From: 2-12-FULL-42-15 sp964196565
GTDB lineage: Bacteria > Pseudomonadota > Gammaproteobacteria > Coxiellales > Coxiellaceae
Assembly: GCA_964196565.1 (NCBI GenBank)
Contig: CAXMUH010000112.1
Location: 1-46,072 of the forward strand
Length of the DNA: 46,072 nt
Direction: 5' to 3'
In this document: positions 25,182 through 33,952 of the stretch, piece after piece
Layout: each line of letters begins with the position of its first letter
Position numbering within the stretch: the first letter of the stretch is position 1
Notes under the pieces: generated by a model
Seen by the model: the letters and a program-made list of their open reading frames with translations, nothing else
What the model was told of the DNA's origin: nothing
The model's database searches: none
Translations under genes and position numbers: made by a program

Positions 25182-26381
25182 TTAATGCTTAATCGAATCA
25201 ATCGGCACGTCCACATTAACGTCATCGTCATAGTTCACTTGTGGAAATCTAAAGCCAAACAAATGGTAGAAATCATCGAGGTAGCCTTTTAAATCAGAAA
25301 TCTGAGTTAAGTTTTCTTGACTTACTTGCCCCCAAAGCTTTTGTACCTCAGCTTGCACGTCTTCACCCATTTCCCAGTCATCAAGGCGAATACGACCTTT
25401 ATCATCTAGCGGCATGGTTTTTGCATATAAACGCTCAGCGAACAATCGATTCATTTGTTGGATACAACCTTCATGCAGATTTTTTGCTTTCATGATTTTA
25501 TAAAGTAATGAAATATAGAGTGGCACCACCGGAATGGCTGCACTGGCCTGAGTCACCAGCGCTTTATTTACAGAAATCAACGCTTGTCCATCTACGGAAT
25601 TTTTTAATTGTTGATTAATATCATGTGCGGCATGTTCTAAATCTTCTTTCGCACGGCCTATGGTACCGTTGCGATAAATCGCGTGTGTTAATACGGGTCC
25701 AATATAAGTAAACGCAACGGTCTTGGCTTTTGGCGCCAATAGATTTTCACTGTTAAGTCGATCCATCCACATGCGCCAATCGTCACCGCCCATAACCGCA
25801 ATCGTATTGGCAATATCATCATCGTTCGCAGGCTCAATCGCCACATCAGTCACTGTAGCGTCATGCACATTCACCGTTTTATCTTTAAAAGATTTACCAA
25901 TGGGTTTTAGAACTGAGTTAAACGTTTCTTTGGTTTTAGGATCGGTGCGACGAGGGGATGCAATGCTGTAGATAACCAAATCCACTTCACCATTCCAATC
26001 TTTTTTAATAAGGTCGATAACTTCATTTTTAATTTCATCGGAAAATGCATCGCCATTAATACTTTTAGCATATAACCCTGCATCATCAGCACGTTTTTCA
26101 AATGCTGCGGTATTATACCAACCCGCTGACGCGGTACGTTTACCGACGGCCGGTCTTTCGAAAAAAACACCGATGGTTGCAGCGCCACCACCAAACGCGG
26201 CCTCGATACGACTGGCTAAGCCAAAACCGGTAGAAGCACCGATGACCAACACTTTTTTAGGCCCATGATCCAACTTGATCTTACTTTTCACATAATCTAT
26301 CCACTGATCAACATGCGCCGCACAGCCTTGTGGATGCGCTGTGGTGCAAATAAAGCCGCGAATTTTTGGTTTAACAATCAT
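25182..26381 (-). CDS. fabV: Trans-2-enoyl-ACP/CoA reductase
   Basis: FabV reduces trans-2-enoyl-ACP with NADH, the last step of each fatty-acid elongation cycle; it replaces FabI in many proteobacteria and is naturally tolerant of triclosan. The 399-aa protein starts MIVKPKIRGFICTTAHPQGC, has the cofactor motif VLVIGASTGFGLASRIEA (residues 44-61), SIASPRRTDP, and the active-site Tyr-x8-Lys segment (Y in YIGPVLTHAIYRNG, K in GRAK, about residues 223-242). Length matches the family. GGGAG precedes the ATG. No fabI is visible in this window. Confidence 0.95.
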   Translation of the reverse strand: MIVKPKIRGFICTTAHPQGCAAHVDQWIDYVKSKIKLDHGPKKVLVIGASTGFGLASRIEAAFGGGAATIGVFFERPAVGKRTASAGWYNTAAFEKRADDAGLYAKSINGDAFSDEIKNEVIDLIKKDWNGEVDLVIYSIASPRRTDPKTKETFNSVLKPIGKSFKDKTVNVHDATVTDVAIEPANDDDIANTIAVMGGDDWRMWMDRLNSENLLAPKAKTVAFTYIGPVLTHAIYRNGTIGRAKEDLEHAAHDINQQLKNSVDGQALISVNKALVTQASAAIPVVPLYISLLYKIMKAKNLHEGCIQQMNRLFAERLYAKTMPLDDKGRIRLDDWEMGEDVQAEVQKLWGQVSQENLTQISDLKGYLDDFYHLFGFRFPQVNYDDDVNVDVPIDSIKH

Positions 26382-26467
26382 GGGGTTACTCCCTATTCAA
26401 TATTGTACAGAGGCGCTATTATACCGGCTTTACAAGCATTTCGCACCGATTAAACGCGGGTCATATT

Positions 26468-27181
26468 TTACGCTTTTTTGTGGCGCCGACGGCGCAGCAC
26501 ATTTAAAAATTCGACAAAAACTGAAAAGGCCACGGCAAAATAAACATAGCCTCGTGGAATATGAAAATGTAAGCCATCAGCCACCAACACCATGCCGACC
26601 ATGATTAAAAAACTAAAGGCGAGCATTCTAACCGTCGGGTGTTTTTCAATAAAAGCCGATAATGGCTCGGCGATAAAAATCATGGCGATAATCGCAATGG
26701 TAATCGCTGTTGCCATAATCCAAAAATGATCCGTCATGCCAACCGCGGTAATAACACTGTCTAAAGAGAAAATGATATCAAGCAAACCAATTTGAATAAC
26801 CACTACCCAAAAGGTTGCATATTTATTAACGGCCTTGCTATCTTTTTTAGGGTCAAATTCATTATGAATTTCTTGCGTGGCTTTATACAATAAAAATAAT
26901 CCACCAAGCAATAAAAACAAATCACGACCCGAAACACCAAAATTTCCAATATGAAAAAAAGGTTTTTCCAGATGGATAAGCCAATAAGCACTTGCAAGCA
27001 AGAGAATTCGTGTTACTAAAGCAAGAATTAAACCAAAACGGCGTGCGTATTTCTGCTTTGCTTTTTGCAAACGGTTGCTGATGATGGCAATAAAAATTAG
27101 ATTATCAACACCAAGCACCAATTCCAATAACGTTAATGTCAAAAGCCCAACGATATAGTCAATTAACGTAGCGATTTCCAA
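26468..27181 (-). CDS. TerC/YgdQ family integral membrane protein
   Basis: A 237-aa protein with seven or so membrane helices. The two family Asp motifs are present: LELVLGVDNLIFIAI in the first helix and LLDIIFSLDSVITAVG in the middle, and the intervening loop has FDPKKDSKAVNKY. TerC-family proteins export manganese in several bacteria (cotranslational metal delivery); E. coli YgdQ is the nearest type by length. The start is a TTG at 27181 with AAGGA 8 bp upstream; no in-frame ATG is nearer. It follows pgpA with a 15-bp gap and is probably in the thiL-pgpA-terC operon. Confidence 0.9.
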   Translation of the reverse strand: MEIATLIDYIVGLLTLTLLELVLGVDNLIFIAIISNRLQKAKQKYARRFGLILALVTRILLLASAYWLIHLEKPFFHIGNFGVSGRDLFLLLGGLFLLYKATQEIHNEFDPKKDSKAVNKYATFWVVVIQIGLLDIIFSLDSVITAVGMTDHFWIMATAITIAIIAMIFIAEPLSAFIEKHPTVRMLAFSFLIMVGMVLVADGLHFHIPRGYVYFAVAFSVFVEFLNVLRRRRHKKA

Positions 27182-27196
27182 ACATTAAATCCTTGT

Positions 27197-27685
27197 CTAT
27201 AAGTAATGTGAAATGATAAACACAATAACCCAAGCAAATACTGCTGCCATCACATCATCGAACATGACGCCAAAGCCACCATGCACATTTTTATCGACCC
27301 AACGAATTGGCCATGGCTTCCAAATATCAAAAATTCGAAATAGCAAAAATCCCATCAATAAATAATACCAAGTAAAAGGTATCGCAATCATCACAATCGG
27401 AAATGTCGCAATTTCATCCCACACCGCAGCTGGATGATCATGGGTGCCGAAATCGTGATTTACCCGACCGCATAAATAAATTCCAGCAATAACTAATATC
27501 GCTGTAATAATGATATAGGGAGCCAAAGATAAAGGCTGCAGCATTAAATACAAAACCACGCCCGCTAACGTACCAAAGGTTCCCGGCATGATCGGAATGC
27601 TGCCAATACCAAAACCACAAGCAATAAAATGAATTGGGTTTTGCCAAATAGATTGAGGCACTGCTTTATTCATTGGTTTAGTCAC
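27197..27685 (-). CDS. pgpA: Phosphatidylglycerophosphatase A
   Basis: PgpA dephosphorylates phosphatidylglycerophosphate to phosphatidylglycerol in the inner membrane. The 162-aa protein has PIMPGTFGTLAGV, VWDEIATFP, and RWVDKNVHGGFGVMFDDVMA, the last including the conserved Asp residues of the active site. Two to four membrane helices are predicted. The GTG start at 27685 follows the thiL stop directly and has AAGGAG 9 bp upstream; an ATG four codons later is the alternative. thiL-pgpA adjacency is standard in gammaproteobacteria. Confidence 0.94.
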   Translation of the reverse strand: MTKPMNKAVPQSIWQNPIHFIACGFGIGSIPIMPGTFGTLAGVVLYLMLQPLSLAPYIIITAILVIAGIYLCGRVNHDFGTHDHPAAVWDEIATFPIVMIAIPFTWYYLLMGFLLFRIFDIWKPWPIRWVDKNVHGGFGVMFDDVMAAVFAWVIVFIISHYL

Positions 27686-28648
27686 TTATGTGTTCTCCTT
27701 AAAATGTTCATATCCAGCTGATTTAAGCATCATTTCTGCACCGGTTTTATCTTTTACACTAACGCCAGGCGTACTTGTAATTTCACCCACACAGGTTATC
27801 TCAACACCCAGCTGCAATGCGTCTAATTTCGATTTATATTGTGGTGGAACGGTAAAAACTAATTCGTAGTCATCACCAAACGTGAGCGCAAGATACCACG
27901 CTTGCTCATCTGTCGGCAAATTTTGCAAATGAGATGATAAAGGCAGTCGTTTGGCAAATAGTTCAGCGCCCACTCCACTGGCCACACACAATTTTCCAAG
28001 GTCAGCGGCTAAGCCATCTGAAATATCCATGGCACTTGTCGCCACATCACGCAAAGCCAAACCTGCTTCAACCCGTGGCTGTGGTCGATTTAAGCGCTCC
28101 AATAATGCTTTTGCGATTGGTTCTGCTTGTTCTGACATTAATTTAAACGCGAGGGCTGCATCACCCAACGTACCGGTCACATAAATCAAATCACCGACGT
28201 TAGCCCCACTGCGCATCAAGGCTTTGCCTTCTGGTATCAATCCATTCACTATGGTACTGACACTTAAGGGGCCACGAGTAATATCACCGCCCACCAAATC
28301 AACAGAAAACTGATCCGCTATTGCAAAAAAACCCGCGGCAAATTCACTTAACCATCCTTCATCCGCTGCTGGCAAACTTAAAGTAAGCAGGGCTGAAAAT
28401 GGCGATGCGCCCATGGCTGCAATATCACTGATGCTCACCGCCAATGCTTTGTAACCCAAGTCATAAGCCGCGACTGTTTTATCAAAATGAATGCCTTCAT
28501 TTAAAGTATCAATACTGGTCACCAGATCAAAATCCTGCGGCACCCTAAGTAGAGCCGCGTCATCGCCTATCCCTTGCACAGAATAACGCGATTGTATTGA
28601 GTGTGAGGCAAAATAGCGCTGAATAATATCAAATTCGGTTAATGGCAT
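27686..28648 (-). CDS. thiL: Thiamine-monophosphate kinase
   Basis: ThiL phosphorylates thiamine monophosphate to the pyrophosphate cofactor. The 320-aa protein starts MPLTEFDIIQRYFA and has the ATP- and metal-binding GIGDDAALLRV, DTLNEGIHF, the GGDITRGPLSVSTIVNG loop, and DISDGLAADLGKLC. The start at 28648 is preferred by family match; the frame extends 13 codons further. In E. coli thiL follows nusB; here the nusB cluster is 11 kb away, so the operon has been broken. Confidence 0.95.
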   Translation of the reverse strand: MPLTEFDIIQRYFASHSIQSRYSVQGIGDDAALLRVPQDFDLVTSIDTLNEGIHFDKTVAAYDLGYKALAVSISDIAAMGASPFSALLTLSLPAADEGWLSEFAAGFFAIADQFSVDLVGGDITRGPLSVSTIVNGLIPEGKALMRSGANVGDLIYVTGTLGDAALAFKLMSEQAEPIAKALLERLNRPQPRVEAGLALRDVATSAMDISDGLAADLGKLCVASGVGAELFAKRLPLSSHLQNLPTDEQAWYLALTFGDDYELVFTVPPQYKSKLDALQLGVEITCVGEITSTPGVSVKDKTGAEMMLKSAGYEHFKENT

Positions 28649-28774
28649 AATGAGACAATGATACCACCATCGCTCAGATAGCCACATTATTTTCTTTATG
28701 ATTATCCTGATAATGGCAAAGTTTTGATCATAACTCGAGGTGGATTCGATACAAGCAGCTATACTTTAAGCATA

Positions 28775-29221
28775 ATGACTAAGCCCATAAACAAATTGCT
28801 TCACCGCCTTATGCCATCCGTTGACCAATATCCGCTATCGGGTACGAAAAAATATATCGTTAAAATCGAGAATAATACGCCATATAGACTGGAGTTATCG
28901 CTAAAAGATAAAAGCGCGCTCGATCTTTTAGAGTTTGAAAATACCTATATCGAAGCCAATAATGCTACGTTTATTATTATGAAAACCATTCATAGCCCAG
29001 ACATAGAGTACGCAACAGCGGAAATACTCATCAGGCAAGAAACCTCAAACGTACTTTATGCACAAGCCAAAATCACTCTCGCAAAAGATATGTTCTCACT
29101 GCATTATATGGAGTTTAATATCTCCAACCATTTATCTAAAATTAAAATAACCGCAGATCCAAAAGATGGCGATATGTACCATACAAGTGCTGGGTTAATT
29201 CGACTTTCAGCTGAAAATTAG
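28775..29221 (+). CDS. Orphan protein, 148 aa, beta-rich
   Basis: No family recognised. The sequence alternates polar and hydrophobic residues as in a beta-sandwich (KYIVKIENNTPYRLELSL; AKITLAKDMFSLHYMEF). There is no signal peptide or membrane span. The ATG at 28775 (MTKPINKLLHRLM) is my choice, since the longer frame opens with a TTG at 28724 without a clear ribosome-binding site. Its end overlaps the converging LuxR-type gene by 4 bp. Confidence 0.5.
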   Translation: MTKPINKLLHRLMPSVDQYPLSGTKKYIVKIENNTPYRLELSLKDKSALDLLEFENTYIEANNATFIIMKTIHSPDIEYATAEILIRQETSNVLYAQAKITLAKDMFSLHYMEFNISNHLSKIKITADPKDGDMYHTSAGLIRLSAEN

Positions 29222-29661
29222 CTCAGTTCGCGCTCCTCCAATACCGTTTCATCCACTCTGGTTAAAAAATCAGTTTTTAACACCTGATCCACCAGATCTG
29301 TTTTATTTAATGCATGAGTTTTTTTGCGCATATTTTTGATGTAATACTCTATCGTGCGCGACGAGAGCCCAATTTTTTTAGCCACCAAAGTGTTTGTTAA
29401 TCCCTGGCAAATTAAAAACAGCACCTGCAGTTCACGCCGGGTTAATGGCACACCATTTAACGGATCGTTAAGGAGAAAGTATTCACGACGGCCGCCGCTT
29501 TTATTGTTACCCGCCTTGCGGTTATGAACGGGAGAACCAGTTTGCTTTTGCAGACTGCCAATATAAACTCGCTCAAAACCGAGTGGGTCATTTTGCTTAT
29601 TGGTAATTGCACTACGGATATCTGCCCATAAATGAGAGACAATATTTGAAATAAATGGCAT
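29218..29661 (-). CDS. LuxR-type HTH transcriptional regulator
   Basis: A 147-aa protein with a C-terminal LuxR/GerE helix-turn-helix at about residues 72-135: PLTRRELQVLFLICQGLTNT, then VAKKIGLSSRTIEYYIKNMR and KKTHALNKTDLVDQVLK. The 70-residue N-terminal part has no recognisable receiver or autoinducer-binding domain, so the protein is a small stand-alone regulator whose signal is unknown. AAGGAG sits upstream of the ATG. It diverges from the S24-type repressor with a 277-bp shared region, which could let one control the other. Confidence 0.85.
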   Translation of the reverse strand: MPFISNIVSHLWADIRSAITNKQNDPLGFERVYIGSLQKQTGSPVHNRKAGNNKSGGRREYFLLNDPLNGVPLTRRELQVLFLICQGLTNTLVAKKIGLSSRTIEYYIKNMRKKTHALNKTDLVDQVLKTDFLTRVDETVLEERELS

Positions 29662-29828
29662 GCTGACAGCTCCTTATCAGTATTGTGGTTTCCTTAAGAA
29701 ATTTGGTGAGAGTTCACACTTCATTCCGGCGTGAACATATTGGCAAAATTAAAGAACAAAGAAATTCTTAGAGAATTAATTTTATATACTCTAAGTCATT
29801 GTTTATACTTTAACGTAGAATTGTTTAG

Positions 29829-29909
29829 GTGTCAAACACTTAAATTTAAATTAATTCAGTATATTTGATACACCCCTGATTGAGATTCACTTATGTATTG
29901 TGTCATAAT
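29829..29909 (+). promoter_or_regulatory. Putative promoter and repressor half-sites for the S24-type regulator
   Basis: Three related half-sites lie upstream of the repressor: GTGTCAAAC (29829-29837), TTTGATACACC (29864-29874, inverted) and TTGTGTCATAA (29898-29908). A -35-like TTGAGA (29880-29885) and -10-like CATAAT (29904-29909) are 18 bp apart, and the third half-site overlaps the -10. This suggests autorepression. It is pattern matching only. Confidence 0.35.
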
Positions 29910-29938
29910 TATATTACATCAACATAAGGAATATGCTT

Positions 29939-30586
29939 ATGACCTCGCTCAGCTCTAATTTGAAGTCGCTGATGGGATTAGCAAAGATTAACGCTAGCGA
30001 ATTAGCTAGAAGAACTGGCGTTGCTCAGCCTATAATCCATCGACTTTCTACCGGCCAAAACATTAACCCTAAATTGGCAACGGTTAAACCGATATCAGAA
30101 TACTTTATGGTAACGGTCAGCCAGCTAATTGGTGAAGAGGGGTTGCCCACCGATAAATCCTTTTATCGCGTTAGCAGCGAACACCGTGGCTGGAATCGTG
30201 TACCTATGATTACATGGCAAGATGCCGTTGATTGGCCAAATGCGCAAGCAAAATACCAAGATGCGGAGAATTCTGTTTATGTATCAACTGACGCTAACGT
30301 TAGCAAACTTGCTTACAGCCTAAAGATCAAAGGCTGTGCTATGGAACCTATCTTTCCAGATGGGACCACAATCATTGTAGAACCCAGTCGCGAACCCGGC
30401 GATCTTGATTTTGTGGTTGTGCATTTTGAAGGGGATAATAGCGCCAGATTAAAGCAAGTCATTGTCGATGGATCAGACTATTATTTGAAATCTTTAAATC
30501 CAGATCTTGAAGATATTAAAGTGACCCGCTTTCAAAAAGATGACGTGTTTTTAGGTGTAATGGCGCAAGCAAAAGTCGATTATTAG
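29939..30586 (+). CDS. HTH repressor with S24-like C-terminal domain lacking the catalytic Ser
   Basis: A 215-aa protein (start at 29939, AAGGA 8 bp upstream; an ATG two codons earlier is too close to it). The N-terminal 65 residues are an XRE-type HTH (NASELARRTGVAQPIIHRLS). The C-terminal half has a LexA/CI-like S24 fold. The autocleavage Ser motif (G-x-S-M-x-P) reads KGCAMEPIF, so Ser is replaced by Ala, while the Lys region ARLKQVIVDG and the SLNP segment are kept. The protein should bind DNA but not self-cleave, so derepression must occur differently. No prophage genes are near, which argues for a chromosomal regulator of neighbouring genes. Confidence 0.85.
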   Translation: MTSLSSNLKSLMGLAKINASELARRTGVAQPIIHRLSTGQNINPKLATVKPISEYFMVTVSQLIGEEGLPTDKSFYRVSSEHRGWNRVPMITWQDAVDWPNAQAKYQDAENSVYVSTDANVSKLAYSLKIKGCAMEPIFPDGTTIIVEPSREPGDLDFVVVHFEGDNSARLKQVIVDGSDYYLKSLNPDLEDIKVTRFQKDDVFLGVMAQAKVDY

Positions 30587-30662
30587 TAAGGTGGATTAGC
30601 CGTCATCCCGCGGCTTGACCGCGGGACCCAGGCAATCATAAGGCGCGTAATCCACCCTACGG
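30587..30662. repeat. Palindromic repeat downstream of the repressor
   Basis: GTAAGGTGGATTA (30587-30599) and TAATCCACCCTAC (about 30648-30660) form an outer inverted repeat. Inside is the hairpin CCCGCGGCTTGACCGCGGG. The GGCGCGTAATCCACC module recurs at 43781-43795 and, inverted, at 23397-23410. It can act as an mRNA 3'-end hairpin between the converging genes. Confidence 0.7.
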
Positions 30663-30668
30663 CTACGA

Positions 30669-30896
30669 TCAGACAACCTCAACCTCACTCTCAGCCGCAT
30701 AAATAATCGTAGCCGCATCGGTAATGGTAAAATCTTTCAGCCAGGTCTTACTCGCCATAATCTCTTGTGCATATTGCCTCGCCTCACCGTCAACCCCAGG
30801 CTCCTCAAGGGTAAATAATAAGCGCCGATTAGCCTCATCGTCATAATGGTAAGACTTAATCCGATATCTCACGGATGATTTTTGCTTATTGTTCAT
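30669..30896 (-). CDS. Small orphan protein, 75 aa
   Basis: No family recognised. GGGAGG lies upstream of the ATG, which supports expression. The protein has a basic N-terminus (MNNKQKSSVRYRIKSYHYDD) and an acidic end (AAESEVEVV). It converges on the repressor gene, with the palindromic repeat between them. Confidence 0.5.
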   Translation of the reverse strand: MNNKQKSSVRYRIKSYHYDDEANRRLLFTLEEPGVDGEARQYAQEIMASKTWLKDFTITDAATIIYAAESEVEVV

Positions 30897-31000
30897 ATCC
30901 GCCTCCCTTAACTTTGATTAACACTTGATCACTATATGAATTGTAAGCAAACCCTGATAAAAATTCTATACCGTTATTTTTAACTCATAAGGAGCAATAT

Positions 31001-31054
31001 ATGAACATAACACGCTATTATCGAGCGCTGAATACTCCATTCGCCAGGGTTTAA
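31001..31054 (+). CDS. Possible 17-aa leader peptide ORF
   Basis: AAGGAG lies 6 bp before an ATG opening MNITRYYRALNTPFARV and a TAA stop. The Shine-Dalgarno is nearly perfect, better than that of many real genes here. It sits 90 bp upstream of the 666-aa orphan gene. It could be a leader peptide or chance; its function is unknown. Confidence 0.35.
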   Translation: MNITRYYRALNTPFARV

Positions 31055-31143
31055 GAAATTGTTAATATGAGCCTAGTAAACTGGTAGTAGGTAAAATTTA
31101 GGATAAAACCTGCCATTGATGCAAGTTTAAGAGGTAAGGCGAT

Positions 31144-33144
31144 ATGAGAAATGAAATCAAACTATCAGAAGAAGCAGAAATTTGGCTTACAAACGCTGGA
31201 AACCTACTAGCAGAGTTTGATACAGAAATACTTAAGCTAATAAATAACCCTCCCAGTTATCTAATCGATCTTTACGCCACACATCCTGGTATGGAAGTTT
31301 CAAGCAAGATAAACATGTGTCTGTCTACTGTTTTAAGCGACAATCCCACCCTCATGGGTAGATGGGAGCGGCTAAGAGAAAAACAACCGCGAGAATTCAA
31401 ATTACTAACTGATAAAAACATGCCTGATGCTGTGGCGATGTATAAAAGCCCGGAGCTAAGAGCTGTTATGTTTGCTGAAGGCCAGCTAAGGATTCATGGT
31501 AAGCAGGAAGATACACCTCTACTATCTAAAATAATGCAAGATGGAACTCTCTGCATACCCTATCCAAAGTCTGCTGAGGCTCTAGGGCTTAATTTCGATA
31601 AACATCAGTGTGCCACAGCAATAGATTCGATGATAGAACGCTGGGCCAAATCAGAAAATTTTAATGACGCACTTTCTACTCTAAACTGGGTAACAAGCAC
31701 ATTAGATGAAAAAAGTTCTTTAATATATCTACTTTTAACATTAAATGTTAATGAAGAAAATGCAACAAAAATTATTGCTCTGCTCAATCAATTATCCGCC
31801 AATAAAGAACAATGCTTTGCCCTAGAAAATAAAATTAGAACTTTTATGACAGCGGGAGTAAAAGCTACTATAAGAGAGAATATTCCCCGTAGCACAGACA
31901 AGATAGTTGATGCGCTACATATAAACTTTGCATCTGAATTCCTGATTGAATGTTTAAATAACTTGAAAAATGACCAAGAAGAAAAACAGGATGAATTAAC
32001 GGGAATATATATCGAGCGATTTGAGCTGAAATTAAAGCAGAGTTTATTACACTACAAACAACACAGCCACAAGCTCCCAATCTTCGAACAAGCAATTGGT
32101 GAATGGTTTGCAACTCTAAACTTTACAGATGATCCGGTCTTACAACAAAAGCTAAAGAAAGCCCACATTAAAGCCTTAGCAACAACCGTGGAAAATGCAA
32201 GAGAAACCGCCGATCTTAATCAGATTCATAAAAAGTATTTTGACAAGTTTAATTCTAAATATATGTTACTTCGACCAGAGCTTGATTTACATCACATAAA
32301 AAACAAAAGAACTTCTACAGGTAACCCAGCGCGAGATTTAGCTGCGATAAACTACGCTTTAAATAATCCAAATGCTGGCACAGAAGCATTGGTTATTAAT
32401 TTTTATAACGATTGTTATCCATATTTAAACATAAATCAAAAAAATGAGTTAAATACTGCATTACGCTTAAAATTAAGTAATGGAAGTATTAATGAAACCA
32501 CAGTAAACCAGTGTTTTCTAATCGCATCTGCTTCAAATCCACAATCGATGTCAAGCTGGCAGCAATTTAAATCAGGCTATATGTCCATGTCAATCGGCTG
32601 GAAAATTCTTACAGCGCTGACCGTTGTAATGGGCTTAGCAGCTCTCGGGTTTGGAATTGTTTTCCCCCCTTCAGCATTACTTGGCAGCGGATTAATCGCA
32701 GGCGGTGCAGGATTAACTGGAGTCTCAATTATTGGGCATGGCGTTCATGCTTACAATCAAGCAATAGATTATGTGTCAACGATCCCTGAGGAACAATTAA
32801 TTTATCCAGCAGAAGCTCCAAAGCAAAAGGTCGCACTATTAGCAGATGATAATAAATGCAAGGCTCCGAATACGCTTCCAATACCACCTATAGAATTTGA
32901 GAAGCTAGAGGCTCAAGATGAAAAGCGTGAAGAACTTAGGCCTGAACTGCAAAGACAAATGCCTCCTAGACGCAACTTGGGTGATTCTCTAACACTAGGA
33001 ATTCCACCAAGCCAATTTGCTGCGAAACACGCTCTGTTTGCTCAAAAAGTATCTGCTACTGGACCTACAGCATCCACTGGACCTAATGTTGAAACAGCAG
33101 CATCCACTGGACCTAATTTTACAATAATCCCAACAAACGGCTGA
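31144..33144 (+). CDS. Large orphan protein with a C-terminal membrane hairpin, effector candidate
   Basis: No family is recognised in this 666-aa protein. Residues 1-470 are mostly predicted helical and soluble. Two hydrophobic segments follow at about 482-505 (ILTALTVVMGLAALGFGIVF) and 510-530 (LLGSGLIAGGAGLTGVSIIG), forming a hairpin. The tail is Pro-rich and charged, with a degenerate repeat TASTGPNVE/AASTGPNFT near the end. AGGTAAGG is just upstream of the ATG. The organisation (large soluble domain plus one membrane hairpin) resembles many type IV-secreted effectors of Legionellales, but no secretion system is in the window, so this is inference. Confidence 0.65.
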   Translation: MRNEIKLSEEAEIWLTNAGNLLAEFDTEILKLINNPPSYLIDLYATHPGMEVSSKINMCLSTVLSDNPTLMGRWERLREKQPREFKLLTDKNMPDAVAMYKSPELRAVMFAEGQLRIHGKQEDTPLLSKIMQDGTLCIPYPKSAEALGLNFDKHQCATAIDSMIERWAKSENFNDALSTLNWVTSTLDEKSSLIYLLLTLNVNEENATKIIALLNQLSANKEQCFALENKIRTFMTAGVKATIRENIPRSTDKIVDALHINFASEFLIECLNNLKNDQEEKQDELTGIYIERFELKLKQSLLHYKQHSHKLPIFEQAIGEWFATLNFTDDPVLQQKLKKAHIKALATTVENARETADLNQIHKKYFDKFNSKYMLLRPELDLHHIKNKRTSTGNPARDLAAINYALNNPNAGTEALVINFYNDCYPYLNINQKNELNTALRLKLSNGSINETTVNQCFLIASASNPQSMSSWQQFKSGYMSMSIGWKILTALTVVMGLAALGFGIVFPPSALLGSGLIAGGAGLTGVSIIGHGVHAYNQAIDYVSTIPEEQLIYPAEAPKQKVALLADDNKCKAPNTLPIPPIEFEKLEAQDEKREELRPELQRQMPPRRNLGDSLTLGIPPSQFAAKHALFAQKVSATGPTASTGPNVETAASTGPNFTIIPTNG

Positions 33145-33224
33145 GCGATAAATACTTAACTTGCATAAGCTTATAAGAGGATTATACTGACAACATTATG
33201 AGTAATCTCAAGGAGAGTTTTGCA

Positions 33225-33650
33225 ATGTCAGCAAAAATTGAACCCATACCCAGTAATTTCTTTACTCGCAAAATATTAAATGACGACGAGTATAATTTTC
33301 TTATCCGCTTTTATACTAAAACGGATACATCAACACTACAAACCGACGCTGCTGAAGCTGAACGCTTAATCAGAAGATTTGACCTAAGCAAAGAACAACA
33401 GCAAAGCGCTGTCTCTAGCATTAAAGAGTTTCATTCAGTCGTCACGCTTACTATGTCCCGCCCACAAAAGCTTCAACAATTAAAACAATTAACTGACGGT
33501 TATCAAATTGTTAAAAAAGGAACCTGGATGCGGTCAGCATTTATTAAACTAATCGAAGACTGGGTTGACCGTAATAGCCCAACTCTGGACAATGCAATTT
33601 CTGAAATTTACGCACAGCCGGAACATTCTATGGCCGCTTCTGCAGCTTAA
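33225..33650 (+). CDS. Orphan protein, 141 aa
   Basis: No family recognised. The ATG at 33225 has AAGGAGAG 6 bp upstream and is preferred over one nine codons earlier. The product (MSAKIEPIPSNFFTRKIL...) is predicted helical, with no signal peptide or membrane span. It starts 80 bp after the 666-aa gene on the same strand and could be cotranscribed with it. The gap of 298 bp to the next gene shows nothing else. Confidence 0.55.
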   Translation: MSAKIEPIPSNFFTRKILNDDEYNFLIRFYTKTDTSTLQTDAAEAERLIRRFDLSKEQQQSAVSSIKEFHSVVTLTMSRPQKLQQLKQLTDGYQIVKKGTWMRSAFIKLIEDWVDRNSPTLDNAISEIYAQPEHSMAASAA

Positions 33651-33919
33651 TAATTGCCATTATTCTTAATTTAGCTTAATTGTAGCCCGATCAGCGCGTG
33701 ATTCATTCAATTCTTTGGCGTTTAATCCTCACTTAATCCACCCGTTCATTTAAAGTCAAATTACGTAAAAATTATTTCACGACTCCTAAACCTCTTTATC
33801 CAATTACCTCTGAAAAAACAGGCACATTAGTGCAGTAGGATAATTTAATATTTACTTAACTGAAAAAAAATTTCCCAATTTGCTTTGGAATCTTTAGCAC
33901 TTTCATATAAAATAGGGCT

Positions 33920-33952
33920 ATGAAAATAGGTGATGTAGGAGAATTCAGTTGA
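33920..33952 (+). CDS. Possible 10-codon leader ORF overlapping the 1189-aa gene start
   Basis: ATG AAA ATA GGT ... AGT TGA encodes MKIGDVGEFS; its TGA shares two bases with the TTG start of the next gene (TTGA). Such an overlap would couple translation. The upstream Shine-Dalgarno (AGGG) is weak, so the ORF may not be translated. Confidence 0.25.
   Translation: MKIGDVGEFS

Noticed and set aside
29662..30662. Prophage remnant, because of a CI-like repressor
   Set aside because: No integrase, structural or lysis genes are near, and the flanking genes are chromosomal orphans or housekeeping genes.
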